Source: Suillus spraguei (Eukaryota > Basidiomycota > Agaricomycetes > Boletales > Suillaceae). From it: a stretch of DNA of 64,000 nucleotides. The translations under genes were made by a program, and so were the position numbers. The stretch is taken from NCBI GenBank assembly GCA_016800925.1, contig JABCPU010000017.1, positions 337,652-401,651 of the forward strand, written 5' to 3'. The notes beneath the pieces are model-generated. The model searched no databases, was not told the DNA's origin, and worked only from the letters and a program-made list of their open reading frames with translations. Shown here piece after piece: positions 36,228 to 47,363 of the stretch. The stretch's first letter is position 1. Every line of letters starts with the position of its first letter.

Positions 36228-36794
36228 ATAGACCGGTCGAAATGTCTGTTAAGAATGATACCAACTGTCGATAGTAGGAATGCGCGCAGGACCAGATGTC
36301 AACTCCACGGTGGCCCCATTATGATTGGAAACAAAACGCAGCACAATGCAGTCATGCAGAAAAGACGATAGCACGGAGAAATCTCGACTCATCGTTAGCA
36401 TAAATGACAGTAGGAATATCAGTGAAGGGTCCAATGACTTGATAACAACTAAAGGCACAGTCGACGATTAAGATCAACATACGCAGTGAGAAACACAACA
36501 CCAACTACTGTCATAGCGAGAATGAAGCACTGCGCAGCCTGGTATGACTCACGGCAACGGTTAGCTTGAACAGTATGACCGTACAAATAGCGGTGAGTGA
36601 GTCGCATATCCTGGAGGGTAAGGGCTGTTCAGTGAGCTCAGGGAAGGAATCCGAAGGATAGATTCATTCGCCACTAATGTTGTGATATTAATAGTAATGC
36701 TCGCCAGCAGCTGGGGATCTACCTCAGTGAGCACGGCGCGCAGAGTCGCCGCAGACTGGCATAGAACTTCATCATGTCATGTGACAGGCCCATA

Positions 36795-39700
36795 CTATGC
36801 CTCACGGTGGAATCGTCACCCCCGAAAGTCGTCAGTCACACTTTTGTCACAGCAGTTCACTGCTGCCGCTTTCAAATTCCGCTCGGCAACGCCTAAAAAA
36901 ATTGTTACAGGTCAAAAATTATGATTGGTTGGTGTGACGTGGAGTATTGTAGGGGATGTGGTTGTAATTATAATGGCTGTATGGTGCAGGAAATGCTTCA
37001 TGAGAATGAGAACTATGTGGTCCATGATGAGGCAAATGAACTTGATGCTGGTGTGAAGTAAAATGTCCGGAAAATTGCTGAGATGCTGGTATGTTGCTGC
37101 GAGTTGGATGTACAGGAGGATTGTAAGGTATTTCATGGCGTGGATCAGGACTATTTATGTTAGAATCATTAGGATGTTCGCGAGAAGAATAATGAGAGCT
37201 ATTGGCAGGTAGTGCTGGAATGGGTGGAATTTCAATGGGTGCAGCGCTGATGGTAGTTGAATTGTCAGTTGCTGATGTGGCGTTTCTCGCGCGCGTTCTG
37301 CCATTGCCAAACAGAGCTGAAAATCGTGGGTTGTTGGCCAGATGAGCATTAGGTGGGTCGGCAATGTACTCCTTGATTCTCGAAGTGAGAGTTGCAACGG
37401 TCCCCTCGCGAGAAAGCCCCAGAGCGCCAGCAATGGCGATAAAATCATCCTTGAGTCGATAAGAAGATAAGGCATCAAAGGTTTTCGTTGTGATGTCGTG
37501 CTCGATTCGAGTAAGTCGAGCGCTGTCATCAGCCTTTTTCTTGGCTTGCTTCTCGGCTTCGGCTTTCTCCTTCTCGCGTTGTTCTGCTTCATGTTTATTA
37601 AAATCTTCCTCGAGTTCGGGCAGTGTGACGAAGCGCGATCGTAATTTGACGGATTTCCTCGTCCGTTTCTTCTTCTGATTGGCCAGCTGTGTGTTTGACT
37701 CGGATAATGCTCGCTGCCCAAGCGTACAATGTGCGTTCGCAGATTGGAGCTGCGCGGTAAGCATTCGGATGATTTCAAGGAGTTTTTTATTGTCGTGATA
37801 CATCCGCTGAAGTTGGTTCCACAGTGCATCCTTGGATAAAGACATGGCATGGCTGTAAGGGGGCAGGAAAGGGACTGGGAGAGGTTCTGATAATGGTGAG
37901 GAAGACCGGGTGACATGAGTAGCAGATTCGTTGCTGTGCGTTGTTGAGGAGGATGCCAGTGGCTGGGGAGAAGATTGTATTGAGACGGGTGCAGCTGCTA
38001 GCTCCGGATCATCAGTTGTGGTCACGTCAGCGGTATTTTCTTCATCGGTCTCCTGTTCGTCTATGTCTATGCTCTCACCATCAGATTCCAGCTCAATGTC
38101 ACTGCCGTTTCCATCTTCCGAGTCCTCCGAGTCATTGCCGGGGATATAATCTTCATCAACATCCATTTCCGTGTCACTTGTGAAGGAAAACGGTGAGGAT
38201 GGAACTTCGGTAGGATAAGATGGTGGCATGTGGGCTTTGGATGATGATGCCATGCTTGGTGCAAAATCTCGCTCCGTGAAAACTGAAGGGTCAAGGGGGT
38301 ACAATCCAGTCTTTTTGAACGCGTTTTTGATGAGCTCGGGAGTGATGGCATTCTGGGTGGACATATATTCATGAATGAAATTGTAACGATCGATTTCGAT
38401 GCCCTCAGCGAGACGTTTATCACAGTGCTTGGACCAGGCACGTTGCACAGATGAAAATACGTTCACATCAAGTGGCTGCATTTTATGGGTCACCTTCAAA
38501 GGGAATGCATGACAGATGACACCATGCTTATATGCGGCCCTCTTCATCTTGTCCGTTTCATGTGAGTCATGCCCATCATAGGTAAGAACAATGGGTTTTT
38601 CTGGATCGACACGGTGTTTCTCTGCGAAAGGAACAAAGAGTTCTGAGAACCACTTTTCGGCAATCTCACGATCTGTCCATCCTGATGGTGATGTCGAGAA
38701 GCTGTTTCATTAAGTTCACTAGATAAGACCACAGTAATCAGATGATCATGTTCACTCACCCTCCAACTTGATCTTTGAGATCTCGTAGGTCCGGAGGTGG
38801 CCCATCAGTAAGAACAAACCAGGGTGGCATTCTAACTCCTGCAGCAGAAATGCACTCGATAATTGTTACAAGCTCTAGGTTATCACTGTGCGTCCGGTAC
38901 CGATTCACATCCTCTCTAGCAAAGATGAACTTGCTTCCATCATTCTTCCTTCCACCCCCCATCTGATTACCCTTTTCATCCATATTCCAATGATGCTCTG
39001 GCGGAATGCCCTTATATTTGACCTCGAGCTGCTTCCGCATGTCAAAGAACTCCCCAATCGTAGCCTTGTTGAAGTTCTGGCTGCGCTTGGGATCTAGCCC
39101 ACGTGGTTTTGACATACAAAGAGCAGGGTGCCGGCGTAGAAAGCCATAGTGCCAGTTGTGTCCTGGATAATGACCAGTGAGATCAAAAACCTGAGCACGT
39201 AACTGCTTTGGGTGAAGAGGCTTGGCCATTGATGAATTAAGGTTGCACCAGTCGAGAATGGTCTGCTCTTGTGCAGGCGTGAGGATCTGCTGACCTACAT
39301 GTGCCTCGCGACGTGGTTTATGTTCCCCTGAGTACCGTTCACCCAAAGTTGTGCGAGGTATCTAGTTTGATAAAATCATGAGAGTTATTAAAACAGTGAC
39401 TCGGAGAGGGCAAAATACTAGCTTACATTATTGGCCAATGCGGCTTCTTTGATGGTCTTGTAGACCTTGGTTGTAATCCCCTGGATGGCAGTCTGGATCC
39501 GCTGCTCATAAGTGGGATCACGCGACTCTCGTGATTTGCCTTTTGGGCGAACCATGCCTGAATGTGTCAGCTCACTGAAAAGTCGTCACAGCCAGTCAAC
39601 AGCCAGTGGTAGTATTTTTTAGAACTCCGCCACGGCAGCGCTCGGCTGGCTGTCACCAGCGTGACTTTGACGGCTTTCAATGAACTTCACCGTTTCTTAA

Positions 39701-39845
39701 TAAAAATTGATCGTTCAACCTCGCAATGAAAGGTGCATGATAGAAACATCGACTCAAGTTCTGAATTGTGTGTAGAGGTAAGAATTGAGTGAGATATTTA
39801 GGTCGTGACGACTTTCGGGGGTGACGATTCCACCGTGAGGCATAG
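36795..39845 (-). mobile_element. pogo-like DNA transposon, apparently intact
   Basis: A 3,051-bp element with perfect 40-bp terminal inverted repeats (36795-36834 and 39806-39845, starting CTATGCCTCACGGTGG). It is flanked by TA on both sides (36793-36794 and 39846-39847), the target duplication of the Tc1/mariner/pogo superfamily. It encodes one complete transposase on the minus strand. The corresponding empty site in element A (near 13086-13090, CCATAGCG) confirms that it inserted into element B. Perfect repeats and an open transposase indicate a recent arrival. Confidence 0.92.
36919..39555 (-). CDS. pogo-like DDE transposase
   Basis: Cut-and-paste transposase. Three exons (39555-39427, 39361-38760, 38701-36919) sum to 2,514 nt and 837 residues with no stop. 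The N-terminus carries a psq/CENP-B-like DNA-binding region (MVRPKGKSRESRD; TIKEAALANNIPRTTLGERY; ILTPAQEQTILDW; KQLRAQVFDLTG). The DDE core shows the three acidic positions in WNMDEKG, LTYDGHDSH and KMQPLDVNVF. After the core come KNAFKKTGLYPLDP, a long acidic Ser-rich linker, a coiled-coil Lys/Glu region (EAEQREKEKAEAEKQAKKK) and a segment resembling a SAP motif (LKDDFIAIAGALGL...IKEYIADPP). The tail is His/Pro/Asn-rich. The Met at 39555 gives the typical MVRPKGKS start. Confidence 0.92.
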
Positions 39846-39930
39846 TATAGCGTGATAAGTGCATACTAAAGTTCGGAACAAACATTGGTCGGACTTCAAA
39901 ATAAGTTGCGGCAAATCGAACCGTAAGATA

Positions 39931-40267
39931 CTTTCCAATTGTTTTGTAATTGTTTTGCAACCCCTCAATTAGCCTCAGTCCCTTGCAAGGCACCTTTGGG
40001 ACATGTGAAGTTTTGAACGTTTGAACGCCGGTGGCGCTTGGGCCTGGCCTTATCACTAATCGCATCTCATATCGGCCTGCTTGTAAGTCTGGCTACTGAT
40101 ACAGATGACTTGTCTGTCCGACATCTGCCAATGACCTTTCTAGTGCACAATCGGCTGACACGTATGCATGTGAAGTTTGAACGCCATCGTCGCCACCACT
40201 AATCGGATCTTATATCCGAGCCTGCTTAAGAGCTTGCTCCAATTTGTAAGTCTGGCCAGCGATACAG
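39931..40267. promoter_or_regulatory. upstream region of the SidF-type acyltransferase gene
   Basis: A short gap with two similar stretches (AAGTCTGGC...GATACAGATGAC near 40085-40105 and 40247-40270, and GAACGCC...CGCC...ACTAATCG near 40020-40065 and 40178-40206). A local duplication of about 160-180 bp therefore seems to have occurred just before the start codon. Confidence 0.5.
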
Positions 40268-41666
40268 ATGACCCAACGTCTCTCAGCTATACAGAATGCG
40301 CTCACAGACTTTCACGTCAGTGATGATCAGAAGGTGGACGAATTCATCTTGCCTGATGGTGCGGTGATGACCGCCAAGGCAGACTCTGTATCGTCGACGA
40401 AGAATTTCGTTTACATCGATGGACTGGTTGTGTGCCAGTATCATTTACTCAATCGAACTGCGCAGCTTGTCCTCTCAGCTGTCGGCACGCAGTTTGAAAA
40501 TACTGCTTCACATGTACCAAGCTTTCAGGTGATCGAGATCCTTCCTTCCTCCAACTCGCCACGAAACGACATATCCGTGGAAGATATGTGGGCAACTGTG
40601 TACGCACTCTTCACACTGTACCGCAATCAAGAAACCATCCCAGTCGCGCTATCTCAGAAGATCGACAATAGCGAGGAGCTACATTCGTATTTACTTCGAT
40701 CAGGCCTCGGACGCACGGCGCATGCGCCTACAGCCCCAAAGGAAGAGATATACTTGCACAGAGCCACGTTTTGGCAGGGTGCAGGAACACAAGGATACCA
40801 TACTCGCGGTTGGCTACCTCCATTGTCATTTCCAGTTGCACCTTTTCCCTACATCCAGTCATTCACCCGTACACCCACTGTCATTTCCGCGCACCCTCTT
40901 CGTCCACCAAAGCCCAAACCTGGAGAAACGATATTTAGGCGATTTTGTCCATCCATAGGGGAGACTCTAGAGTTCACGTACTTTGATATTGGCACCGGAT
41001 CGGATGTTTCAGAGCACCTAAACTTGTTTCATCGCTGGCATAACCAAGAGCGAGTGAACAAAGGGTGGGGGGAACGCGGCCCCATGGAGAAACACAGAGC
41101 ATATGTTACGGAAGTGACGAATGACCCTGCCGTTCTGCCTGTAATAATGAGCTGGAATGGCGAGCCCATGGGGTATGCGGAGATCACATATCTGAAGGTG
41201 GGCATCTTGGACTTCCTAAAAAAATACGCTAAAATGGTAAGCAAGGAAAATCACGTGGCACCCTACATTCGCGGCGGTCCTGGAGACTGGGACAGGGGCC
41301 TCCACGTCCTTGTCGGAGAGGAGAAATTCCGTGGTGCCCAACGAAGTAAGTTATGTATTACTACGTGCAAGCCGTGTCTCACTCAAAATACTTGTGCAGC
41401 CTCTCTGTGGCATCGTGCTCTAGTACATTACTGCTTCTTGGCGGATCCCCGCACCGAAAATGTGATGGGTGAGCCCAAAGCTGAGAATTCCACCATGGTC
41501 AAAGTAGAACTTGACTCGGCCATGCATATTGCAACAGTAAGTGGCAGTATCAATTCTACTGTGACTGCCTGCTGAAGTGTGGGTCCAGATTTTTGACTTT
41601 CCTTATAAACGCTCTATACTTGGGCGCGTTTCCAGAGAGTGCTTCTTCAGGCTGGACTTGCTGTGA
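40268..41666 (+). CDS. SidF/IucB-type N-acyltransferase (siderophore biosynthesis family)
   Basis: GNAT-fold acyltransferase of the group that acylates N5-hydroxyornithine or similar amines (Acetyltransf_8 family). Exons are 40268-41197, 41246-41345, 41400-41536 and 41589-41666, total 1,245 nt and 414 residues. The N-terminal half is divergent; the catalytic half has FRRFCPSIGETLEFTYFDI, FHRWHNQERVNKGWGE, PVIMSWNGEPMGYAEITY and APYIRGGPGDWDRGLHVLVG, followed by HRALVHYCFLADPRTENVMG and a C-terminal DFPYKRS...FFRLDLL. The first intron is a multiple of three and therefore hidden in an open frame. No peptide synthetase or ornithine monooxygenase is adjacent, so a siderophore cluster is not supported here. 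Confidence 0.85.
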
Positions 41667-41914
41667 CGATGATACGTAAATAGCACAAACTGTATCCGCG
41701 TATCGGGCATGGAATAGTTGATAGAGACTAGGATAACTTGCGATAACAAATTTTTTCTATGCAAAGATAAAAAAAAATCAAACTGTCGCGAATCGTGGGA
41801 ATCATGTAAGAGAGTTCATTACGTGATTGACCACGTGATAATATCCCAAATCGCGCTCCTCTATGTGAGTTCTGATCTTTCAATTCGACCACAACGAATA
41901 CGGGCATTTCTACT

Positions 41915-44900
41915 ATGTCTGCAACTTGTCCCCATACTCCTGATATATCTGGCTTGAGAGAGCCAAAACTAAGCCAGTCGGTCCATAGGGAAGAATGCAC
42001 GCAATGTTTTGATAATCAGGTAGGTTGATTAAGGAGGCTGATACATAATTCCGGAGTTCATGCCTTGGTAGGATGGTCCCATGGGCATCGATGTTTGCTT
42101 GGTGTGCTTTAATGGATCTTGTCTTGACTCGGATCGTCATCATACGCGTAACCATGTCCTCCGATCAGGACACTCGTTCACTCTGAATGTTAAGCGCACC
42201 CCAAAGAAGAAGGTTTCGAATCGCGTGAGTGGCAACGCATTTATATGCAATATACACTAGAACCGTGCTAGGCTGATGGAGAGGAGCCACCGGCTAAAAT
42301 GACAAAGCTTGCAATTAATGAAGAGCGCGAAGAAGACAAATACGAGCATACCACTGTATTCAAGTGTTGGAAGTGTGATCTGCAAGACGGAAGAGAAGTA
42401 GTGCTTGATGATGCACATGCAAGTATACTCATATGCTACTTGTCTGATCGGCATCGTTGATGTTACCGCCACAGACAAAGCGTCTAACTGATGGCGTCAT
42501 GCTATCGCTTTCATCGGCACGTCAATCTGAAGTCAAAGCCTGGGAAGAGGAGATCACGGCTTGCGAGCACACACTTTGCTTGGAACAGCTCCAGAGTGGA
42601 ACAATACCCCAAGAAGGTGATAACTACTCTCCTGATCAAGAACGCATTTTCATTCCAGCATCAGGTCTAGCGCATTGCGCCTCTTGCGAGCTTACCTCAA
42701 ATCTCTGGCTTTGCCTCACTTGTGGTGCTCTTGGATGCGGTCGTGCCCAATTTGGTGGCACTGGCGGCAACGGCCATGCACTGGCACATTTTAATACGAC
42801 CCAGCATCCTGTATGCGTAAAGCTGGGAACCATCACACCTGAGGGCGGTGCTGGTCGGTCGTTATTTCTTGCCCTTATAATATGTATCTGACCCAATTTC
42901 CCAGATGTGTACTGCTACGCGTGTAATGACGCCCGTATTGACCCAGAGCTTGTGACCCACCTCAGTACCTTTGGTATCAATGTCGCGGCACAGAAGAAGA
43001 CCGAGAAGAGTATGACCGAGCTTGTACGTTATTGGAGAAGCATAATGTCATCATCTCAAATCTGACCCTCAAACCAGCAAATCGAGCAAAACCTCCTGTT
43101 TGACTTCTCCCTCACGGCCGAGGACGGTTCAGCACTTCAACCGATCTTTGGTGGTGGTGCTACGGGTCTCAGCAACCTCGGAAATAGGCATGTTCCCGTT
43201 ATTTTTAGCAACTATTGTTTGCAACGATATTTGCTCACAGCTGCTATATGGCCTCCGTGATTCAGACCCTGTTCTCACTCCCTCTTTTCCAAATCCGTTA
43301 TTATGGTAAAGGACCTTCCGGCACAAGTCCCGCCTATGTCTTCCCGATAGCAGCTGCTCACTGGGAGAATTGCACTCAAGCCCTCCCTGCAGATTGCCTT
43401 GAATGTCAGATGTACAAACTTGCTGATGGTTTACTTAGCGGACGATACTCTAAGCCTCACTCCGATCATGAACAGGGTACGTTGAAAGACAATATCAATC
43501 ATATCGTAGACTATGGACATGAAATCTGACTCACGCCCCTGCAGCTCCAAGTGACGCTCTCGCACACCCGACACCTGAACATACTCCTTGGCAGGCAGGC
43601 CTGAAGCCAGCAGGGTTCAAGGCTCTTGTTGGTAAAGGCCACGCTGAGTTCGCTACCATGCGCCAGCAAGATGCGGAAGAATTCTTTAGTCACCTGTTGA
43701 CAGTACTTAGACGATTCAACCACCAAAATGGTCGCGGTGTATCAGGTACCGGAGGACTGTCTCACGTATTATTCGCGCTAATTTTCCATAGAAGGATCTG
43801 AACCAACCGAAACGTTTGCTTTTGGCCTCGAACAACGTCTCCAGTGCCAGTCCTGCCACAGGGTCAGGTATCGTGTGGACACGATGGATGTCCTTAGCCT
43901 TGGTGTACCCGCTCACGAACTCGCTGATGGTGAAGCGGATACGGGAGCGGGGGAACACGAAGCGGCAACTGTCGGTGGACCAGACGAAAGTGGTACTGGA
44001 AAGAAGCGGTACCGCTCCGTTTCTTTGGAGCAGTGCTTGAACCTATATCTCGGACCGGGTGGACAAGAAGTTCTGGAGTACCAGTGTGAAGGAGGCTGTG
44101 GAAAAGTGAATGCCGTCAGGTATACATGCCGTTCAGTCCACCCAAAGTTTACCTAATGGTGGACTCAGGCAGATGCAGTTTGCAACTTTCCCTGATGTTC
44201 TGGTGCTACATGCAAAGAAGTTCCAGCTTGTGAACTGGGTACCAACGAAGCTAGGTGAGCCTTTGCGGCCTCAACATCTGATACTATTCTAACACCGAAT
44301 CGCAGATATACCTGTGATCCTTCCAGAGAATGATGAACTTCATCTTGATTACTACCTCGGGCATGGACTTCAGTCTGGTGAAGTGGAGTTACCAGATGGT
44401 TCTAATACTTCAGGTCCTTCGCAGCCCGAAGTTGACGCCGAAGCACTCTCTCAGCTTGAGGCTATGGGCTTCCAGACCGTCAGTTGTCGGAACGCTCTGA
44501 TTGCAACTGGCAACGCTGGGGCTGAAGTTGCAATGGAATGGTTGATCATGCACATGGATGACCCAGGTGCGTCGAAAGATTCCACTCGACATTTTAGTTG
44601 ACGGGATTTACTAGACATCAACACGCCCATTCAAACGGCAGGATCAGGAAATAATAATGTACCAGAACCACCCGCAGAGCAGGTGGCGATGCTTGCTGAC
44701 ATGGGTTTCACAAATGCGCAAGCAAAGAAAGCACTGAGAGAGACTGTGAGTTTCTCTGATTCGTCTTGACTCTCGTTCTAACAATGTCGTAGGACGGAAA
44801 TGTAGAACGCGCCGTCGAATGGCTATTTAATCATCCCGATGACACTGGCGAAGACAACTCCCCCGCTGCCTCGTCATCAGAAATCAAAAAAGCACCACCT

Positions 44901-45140
44901 GGTTCATCGCGCTTGCCCGCTCGATACAGGCTGAAGGCTTTCATATCACACAAAGGTCCCAGTGTTCATTCCGGTCATTACGTCGCACACATTCGCATGC
45001 CAATAGGCGATTCGATGGATGTAGATGATACCGTCGGAGATTGGGTGCTTTTTAACGACGAGAAGGTTGTGCAAGCGGATGAAACGAGCGTCAGGGATCT
45101 GAAGAAATTGGCGTACATGTATATTTTCGAGAGGGAGTGA
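41915..45140 (+). CDS. UBP14: ubiquitin carboxyl-terminal hydrolase Ubp14/USP5
   Basis: Deubiquitinase that disassembles free, unanchored ubiquitin chains. About a dozen short introns. Order: N-terminal zinc-finger-like part (MSATCPHTPDISGL; CLVCFNGSCLDSDRHHTRNH), UBP zinc finger (CASCELTSNLWLCLTCGALG; GGNGHALAHF), catalytic Cys box (GLSNLGNSCYMASVIQTLF), QQDAEEFFSHLL, a zinc-linked CQSCHRV/CEGGCG pair, two UBA domains (ALSQLEAMGF; AEQVAMLADMGF) and the His box (VHSGHYVAHI). It ends LAYMYIFERE at 45140. Two introns use GC donors: 42419-42474 (GCAAGT) and 43188-43240 (GCATGT), the second lying between Asn and the Ser-Cys of the active site. The start at 41915 is the only in-frame Met before the first zinc finger. 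Confidence 0.93.
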
Positions 45141-45809
45141 AAAAAAAAAGTTGAGTTTGTCCAAAAGACCAAAGACTCTTGTTGTATTCTAGTTTACTGC
45201 ATTGGAATGTAGAGTTAACATCGATCATATCAACTACTACTACTAGTCCCGCGCGGCCTTCATTTCGACGGATTAAAGCTCATCTAATTGGCTCGGTCGC
45301 GATTGTTGACACACCTACGTGACGCGGTCTCTTGCCGTCAATTCATGTTAAGCGCCACGCACTGACTTGCATTTACGGATCTTGGCAGCGGCGTCGAGTT
45401 GTTCGGTCACGAAAATCCATCCGAGTCGGTCTGAGACGCCGCTGTCACGACCCGGACCATTCACGTGAACTCAAATCATTTCGATAAGGACGAGCCTGCA
45501 ATATTTACTACTACCTTTCACTGGGCACTGCTTGTATGAATTGCGTCCATAGTGTGCTGGGCGATCGGGAGTGCATCACAGACTCAAGATGATCGTTGTC
45601 GCATCATGATTTTCTTTCATGTCTGTGCTTCTTTGTCCTTGATCACTTTCACCGGAGGCATGTTACCAGATCTCGATCTCAAATGGGTCGGACAAGGTTC
45701 GAATGATAACACGGTCTGAACCACAACTTGAACATTCTGCAGCGAGCATGACAAGTATTCAGTATGACTCCTCCTGGTCCTGGTTCAACCAACTCGCTTA
45801 TTATCCGTA
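45141..45809. other. intergenic region
   Basis: Holds the 3' flank of the Ubp14 gene and the promoter of the F-box gene. Nothing else was recognised. Confidence 0.45.
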
Positions 45810-47363
45810 ATGCATCGCGCATCGAGCTTGGATAACTTGGTCGATGATATTCTCCTACAGATCTTCCACACCTTGTCAGTACGAGAGATATTGGCACTAA
45901 GACAGGTAGGTCCACCACACTTCCATGCAAACTCATACACACCACCTTTCTCAGACCTCCAAGCGTTACTACCTCCTCTCCAAACTTCGCAGTATCTGGT
46001 ATGCAGCGTTCTGCACTGAAGTATTAGCGCGCCATCTGCCACCCCCTGGTCCTTTACGCCCTCTCCGTGCTCTGTCTTCTGCAGATCTGGAGCATCGTAC
46101 ATTGTTGGCTCTTTCCATCGAGAAACGTTGGCCACGATCCACGCCTAGAGTTATTGCTTCGAGCAGAAAACGAGAGGCTGTCGACCAGATCTTGCTTATC
46201 CCTGGTGGAACGCAGGTCTTGACCGTCCATGGAAATAAAGTGGTTTATTGGCTGATCTCTGGGCAGCCAGGGGCTATACAGAAGCTTCAAAAGCTTGGAG
46301 AGTGGTCGTCGCCAAGTGATGATACTTGTATAGTCGTAAAGGACACAAACTCGGAGGGCCAGGGAATCATTGCCATCGGCTGTAGAGACCGGTGAGTCCC
46401 TGTCTTCTCGACACAAGAGCAAAAGGGTCGCTGACAATAGACAGACCAAACAAACATGCTACTGTATTCTCTCTCGCCTTGAAGCCTGCCCTCAGCAAGC
46501 TATGCGACTACTCCCTCATCCCTGGTACCATCACAGGGATATCACGACACCTCCTTTTCCTAGACACCACATCAGAGCCGGACGGTGGCGGACTCGAGCT
46601 CCTAGATTGGCATGGTCAAACAGAAGGCACTGCCCTACTCCCACGCATACCCGATCTGGTGAGTGACAAGTGCTACTCGAAATAAGAGACCCGTGTGATT
46701 TTGTTGCAGTTTGGACGATTTCTAGGCTTCGTTCATTTCTCCGATTATATACTTGTAGCATGGGAGACATGCATCAGTGCGTTCCCGGTGCCTGATATAC
46801 CAGCTCAGGGACGGATGGTAGTCGCGCATACGAAAGTGTTCATGTTTTCCGAGCCCATCAGTCTACCTGTCGCCTTCACAACGTGTGTCCCTCGAGGATG
46901 GCCAGGTACAGCGTACCCACCATGCCAGGAGATGCCTTCCCTCACGATTGTTACGCGTCCCAAGGGCAAGATGGACAGGATTGCTCTGTCGATGCTTATT
47001 CCAATAGGCAATGAAGATGGTGCAAAACATCCGCCCGGCTTCCCGTATAAGCTTCTCCGATTATCTCCATTTGTTCCGGGTGTACTTGGAGATATAGACA
47101 GGGGTTTAAGGGGGCAGGAATGCACGCAGATATGTATGGGGTCGTCTGGGCGCGGACTGTGTGTATTTGGGCGGGAGGTGCGACTGTGCGGACCGAGTCT
47201 GTTGTATATTCCCCCGTGTGAGATGCAGTTCGGCCCTGCGTTTGAGACGGGGAAGGCTATATATGATATTGAAGCTGGGGAGAGGGTGGATTTTGACGAG
47301 GGAATGGGACGGATAGTAGTTGCGAAGAAAAGTGGGGGCTTTGATGTGGTACAGCTACTGTAG
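45810..47363 (+). CDS. F-box protein
   Basis: The N-terminal F-box reads LDNLVDDILLQIFHTLSVRE then ILALRQ|TSKRYYLLSK across the first intron. It would bind Skp1 and act as substrate receptor of an SCF ubiquitin ligase. The remaining ~400 residues are likely beta-rich, with repeating hydrophobic segments (VLTVHGNKVVYWLI, IIAIGCRD, HLLFLDTT, YILVAWETCISAFPVP, GRIVVAKKSGGFDVVQLL) as in propeller-like F-box proteins of basidiomycetes. Three short introns keep frame (after LRQ, near 46391 and near 46660). The stop is at 47363. The substrate is unknown. Confidence 0.82.

Larger units (their letters stand above)
34158..39930. mobile_element. non-autonomous inverted-repeat element, copy B (split by a pogo insertion)
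   Basis: The left end (about 34158-34245) and right end (about 39863-39930, reversed) carry the same inverted repeats as element A, but lack its outermost 10-18 bp. Removing the pogo transposon at 36795-39845 leaves about 2.7 kb collinear with element A. Order: left repeat, five tRNA-like units (34569-35300), a B-only segment of about 330 bp (35418-35748), then the shared right half (35750-36790). Another B-only segment of about 60 bp lies at 36543-36601. No target-site duplication was recognised. No transposase of its own was found. Confidence 0.75.

Noticed and set aside
41537..41588. Frame break at the end of the SidF-type gene
   Set aside because: An acceptor at 41588 gives a 52-bp intron and restores the frame into DFPYKRS, so the gene is intact.
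40268..41666. Siderophore gene cluster
   Set aside because: Only the acyltransferase is present; neighbours are a ubiquitin protease and a transposon, with no peptide synthetase or monooxygenase.
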